Shown here piece by piece: positions 63,390 through 64,000 of a stretch of 64,000 nucleotides of DNA (the first letter of the stretch is position 1; the number at the start of each line of letters is the position of its first letter). Below the pieces are notes generated by a model that was not told the DNA's origin, did no database searches, and worked only from the letters and a program-made list of their open reading frames with translations. The DNA is from Actinoplanes sp. NBC_00393 (lineage in GTDB: Bacteria > Actinomycetota > Actinomycetes > Mycobacteriales > Micromonosporaceae): assembly GCF_036053395.1 (NCBI RefSeq), contig NZ_CP107942.1, positions 1,702,501-1,766,500 of the forward strand, read 5' to 3'. The position numbers and the translations under genes were made by a program.

Positions 63390-63791
63390 TCACCTCGGCG
63401 GGGTCTGCGGCGGTCGCGGCGCACCGACAGCCTGACCCAACTGGCGCGCGATCTCCTCCGGTCTGGCGTTGGCGGGTCCCTCGTACTCGAACTCGCGATT
63501 GTCGATCTTGATCCGGATGCGGGTGCGGCGGCTCATCGTCCGGGTGGCGAGCCAGCCCCCGACCGCTGTGATCAGGGCCGCGAACACCTCGGGGGAGAGC
63601 GCGGCGGTCTGGACCGCCGCGAGCACGCCGCCGCTCATCTCGCCCGGCCGGACCGGGTGGTGCACCGAGGTCATCCGCAGCCGCGGCACGTCCACGCGTA
63701 GCCAGTCCCGCAGCTTGGCGATCTCCTCACCGGTCGGATCGTCGACCACCTCGATCCGAACGCCACCGTCCACCCCGGTCTCACTCGCCAT
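63390..63791 (-). CDS. EACC1-like (effector-associated constant component 1) protein
   Basis: A 133-residue protein matching the pattern of EACC1, a small constant partner of NTP-dependent conflict systems: a first alpha/beta part (EIAKLRDWLRVDVPRLRM ... RPGEMSG), a hydrophobic helix (EVFAALITAVGGWLATR), and a final beta-alpha part (RIRIKIDNREFEYEG ... PEEIARQLGQAV). It lies 46 bases upstream of the caspase-NACHT gene on the same strand, as expected for the system. I chose the ATG at 63791 (MASETGVD). The molecular role of EACC1 is not known. Confidence 0.85.
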   Translation of the reverse strand: MASETGVDGGVRIEVVDDPTGEEIAKLRDWLRVDVPRLRMTSVHHPVRPGEMSGGVLAAVQTAALSPEVFAALITAVGGWLATRTMSRRTRIRIKIDNREFEYEGPANARPEEIARQLGQAVGAPRPPQTPPR

Positions 63792-63848
63792 ACCGGCACG
63801 GTAGGCGACCGGCGCGGCGGCGGCCATCATCAATCTGGCTGATGGTGG

Positions 63849-64000
63849 TCAGATGGCGAGCCCAGGTATTCCGGCTGCGGCGTGCCGGCGGGCGTGTCCG
63901 GCCCAGTACACGTACCCGGCGGCCTCGTAGAAATCGGCCGCGGTGCGGAACCGCTCCTCGGCCGCCGCGCTGTCGCCCGTGGACAGTGCCGCGCCTGCGG
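63849..64000 (-). CDS. C-terminal end of a helical-repeat (TPR-like) protein, partial
   Basis: The last 49 codons of a gene entering from beyond the window. The sequence ALSTGDSAAAEERFRTAADF followed by YEAAGYVYWAGHARRHAA is a TPR-like pair of helices. It ends 58 bases before the EACC1 start and runs in the same direction, so it may be the first gene of the same operon. Nothing more can be said without the rest. Confidence 0.6.
   Translation of the reverse strand, partial: AGAALSTGDSAAAEERFRTAADFYEAAGYVYWAGHARRHAAAGIPGLAI

Overview
The window is high-GC DNA, dense with genes and with many GTG and a few TTG starts. SigE-type ECF sigma factor genes, two-component pairs with DesK/NarL-type kinases, a mycothiol-isomerase-like (TIGR03086) protein, a GH6-CBM2 cellulase under a perfect CebR/CelR-type operator and EACC1 conflict proteins all point to a filamentous or soil actinobacterium. 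An Actinoplanes/Micromonosporaceae-like organism is my best guess. That is an inference from gene content, since no rRNA is present. No tRNA, IS element, CRISPR or phage gene was seen.

Layout. 1-14.6 kb is mixed housekeeping: an MFS permease cut by the window edge, a CPBP protease, a NarL-type kinase/regulator pair, two small secreted proteins, an ECF sigma factor with a membrane partner, a LacI-type-sensor diguanylate cyclase, DUF1697, a trypsin-like protease, a PKD protein, an ABM monooxygenase, GrpB, a polysaccharide deacetylase and a TIGR03086 protein. 14.8-20 kb holds a DesK-type two-component system divergent from a two-gene ABC transporter. 20.2-23.2 kb holds a repeat-rich membrane protein and a polytopic membrane protein that converge on a shared hairpin. 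23.4-30.6 kb is a polymorphic toxin locus: a 2040-residue secreted Rhs/YD-repeat protein with a HINT domain and a C-terminal ENHH nuclease-like toxin, followed by a SUKH-like immunity gene and an unknown gene. 30.7-43.1 kb holds an epimerase, a NYN-domain protein, a MacAB-like efflux operon, an FeS-type photolyase, SelO, an AlkZ-like winged-helix protein, an ankyrin-like protein and a pentapeptide-repeat protein.

43.1-53.4 kb is one functional module for sugar diacids. A tctC-tctB-tctA-usp operon (tripartite tricarboxylate-type uptake) is divergent from a lysR gene, which is followed by kdgD, glucarate dehydratase, a galactarate/talarate-type dehydratase, a 2-oxoglutarate-semialdehyde dehydrogenase and a TauE permease with a frameshifted end. 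Together they would import glucarate/galactarate and convert them to 2-oxoglutarate. Two related ATAC-N7-GTAT-type palindromes flank lysR and are good candidates for the operators of both arms.

53.4-57.1 kb is sparse in genes and rich in minisatellites. It carries a small XRE regulator, a second-type methionine aminopeptidase with an AT-rich inverted repeat in its leader, an NTF2-like protein and a P-loop kinase-like protein. 57.1-58.6 kb is a secreted GH6 cellulase with a perfect CebR-type operator. 58.6-64 kb is the most exciting part: a 1577-residue caspase-NACHT-pentapeptide-WD40 (14 blades) protein, preceded in the same direction by an EACC1-like small protein and by the tail of a helical-repeat protein. 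This is the architecture expected of an NTP-dependent conflict/immune system.

A theme across the window is expansion of short GC-rich tandem repeats, both inside genes (grpB, ankyrin-like, ABC permease, the 20.2-kb membrane protein) and between genes (19-, 36- and 39-bp arrays and a 62-bp duplication of the end of the aminopeptidase gene).
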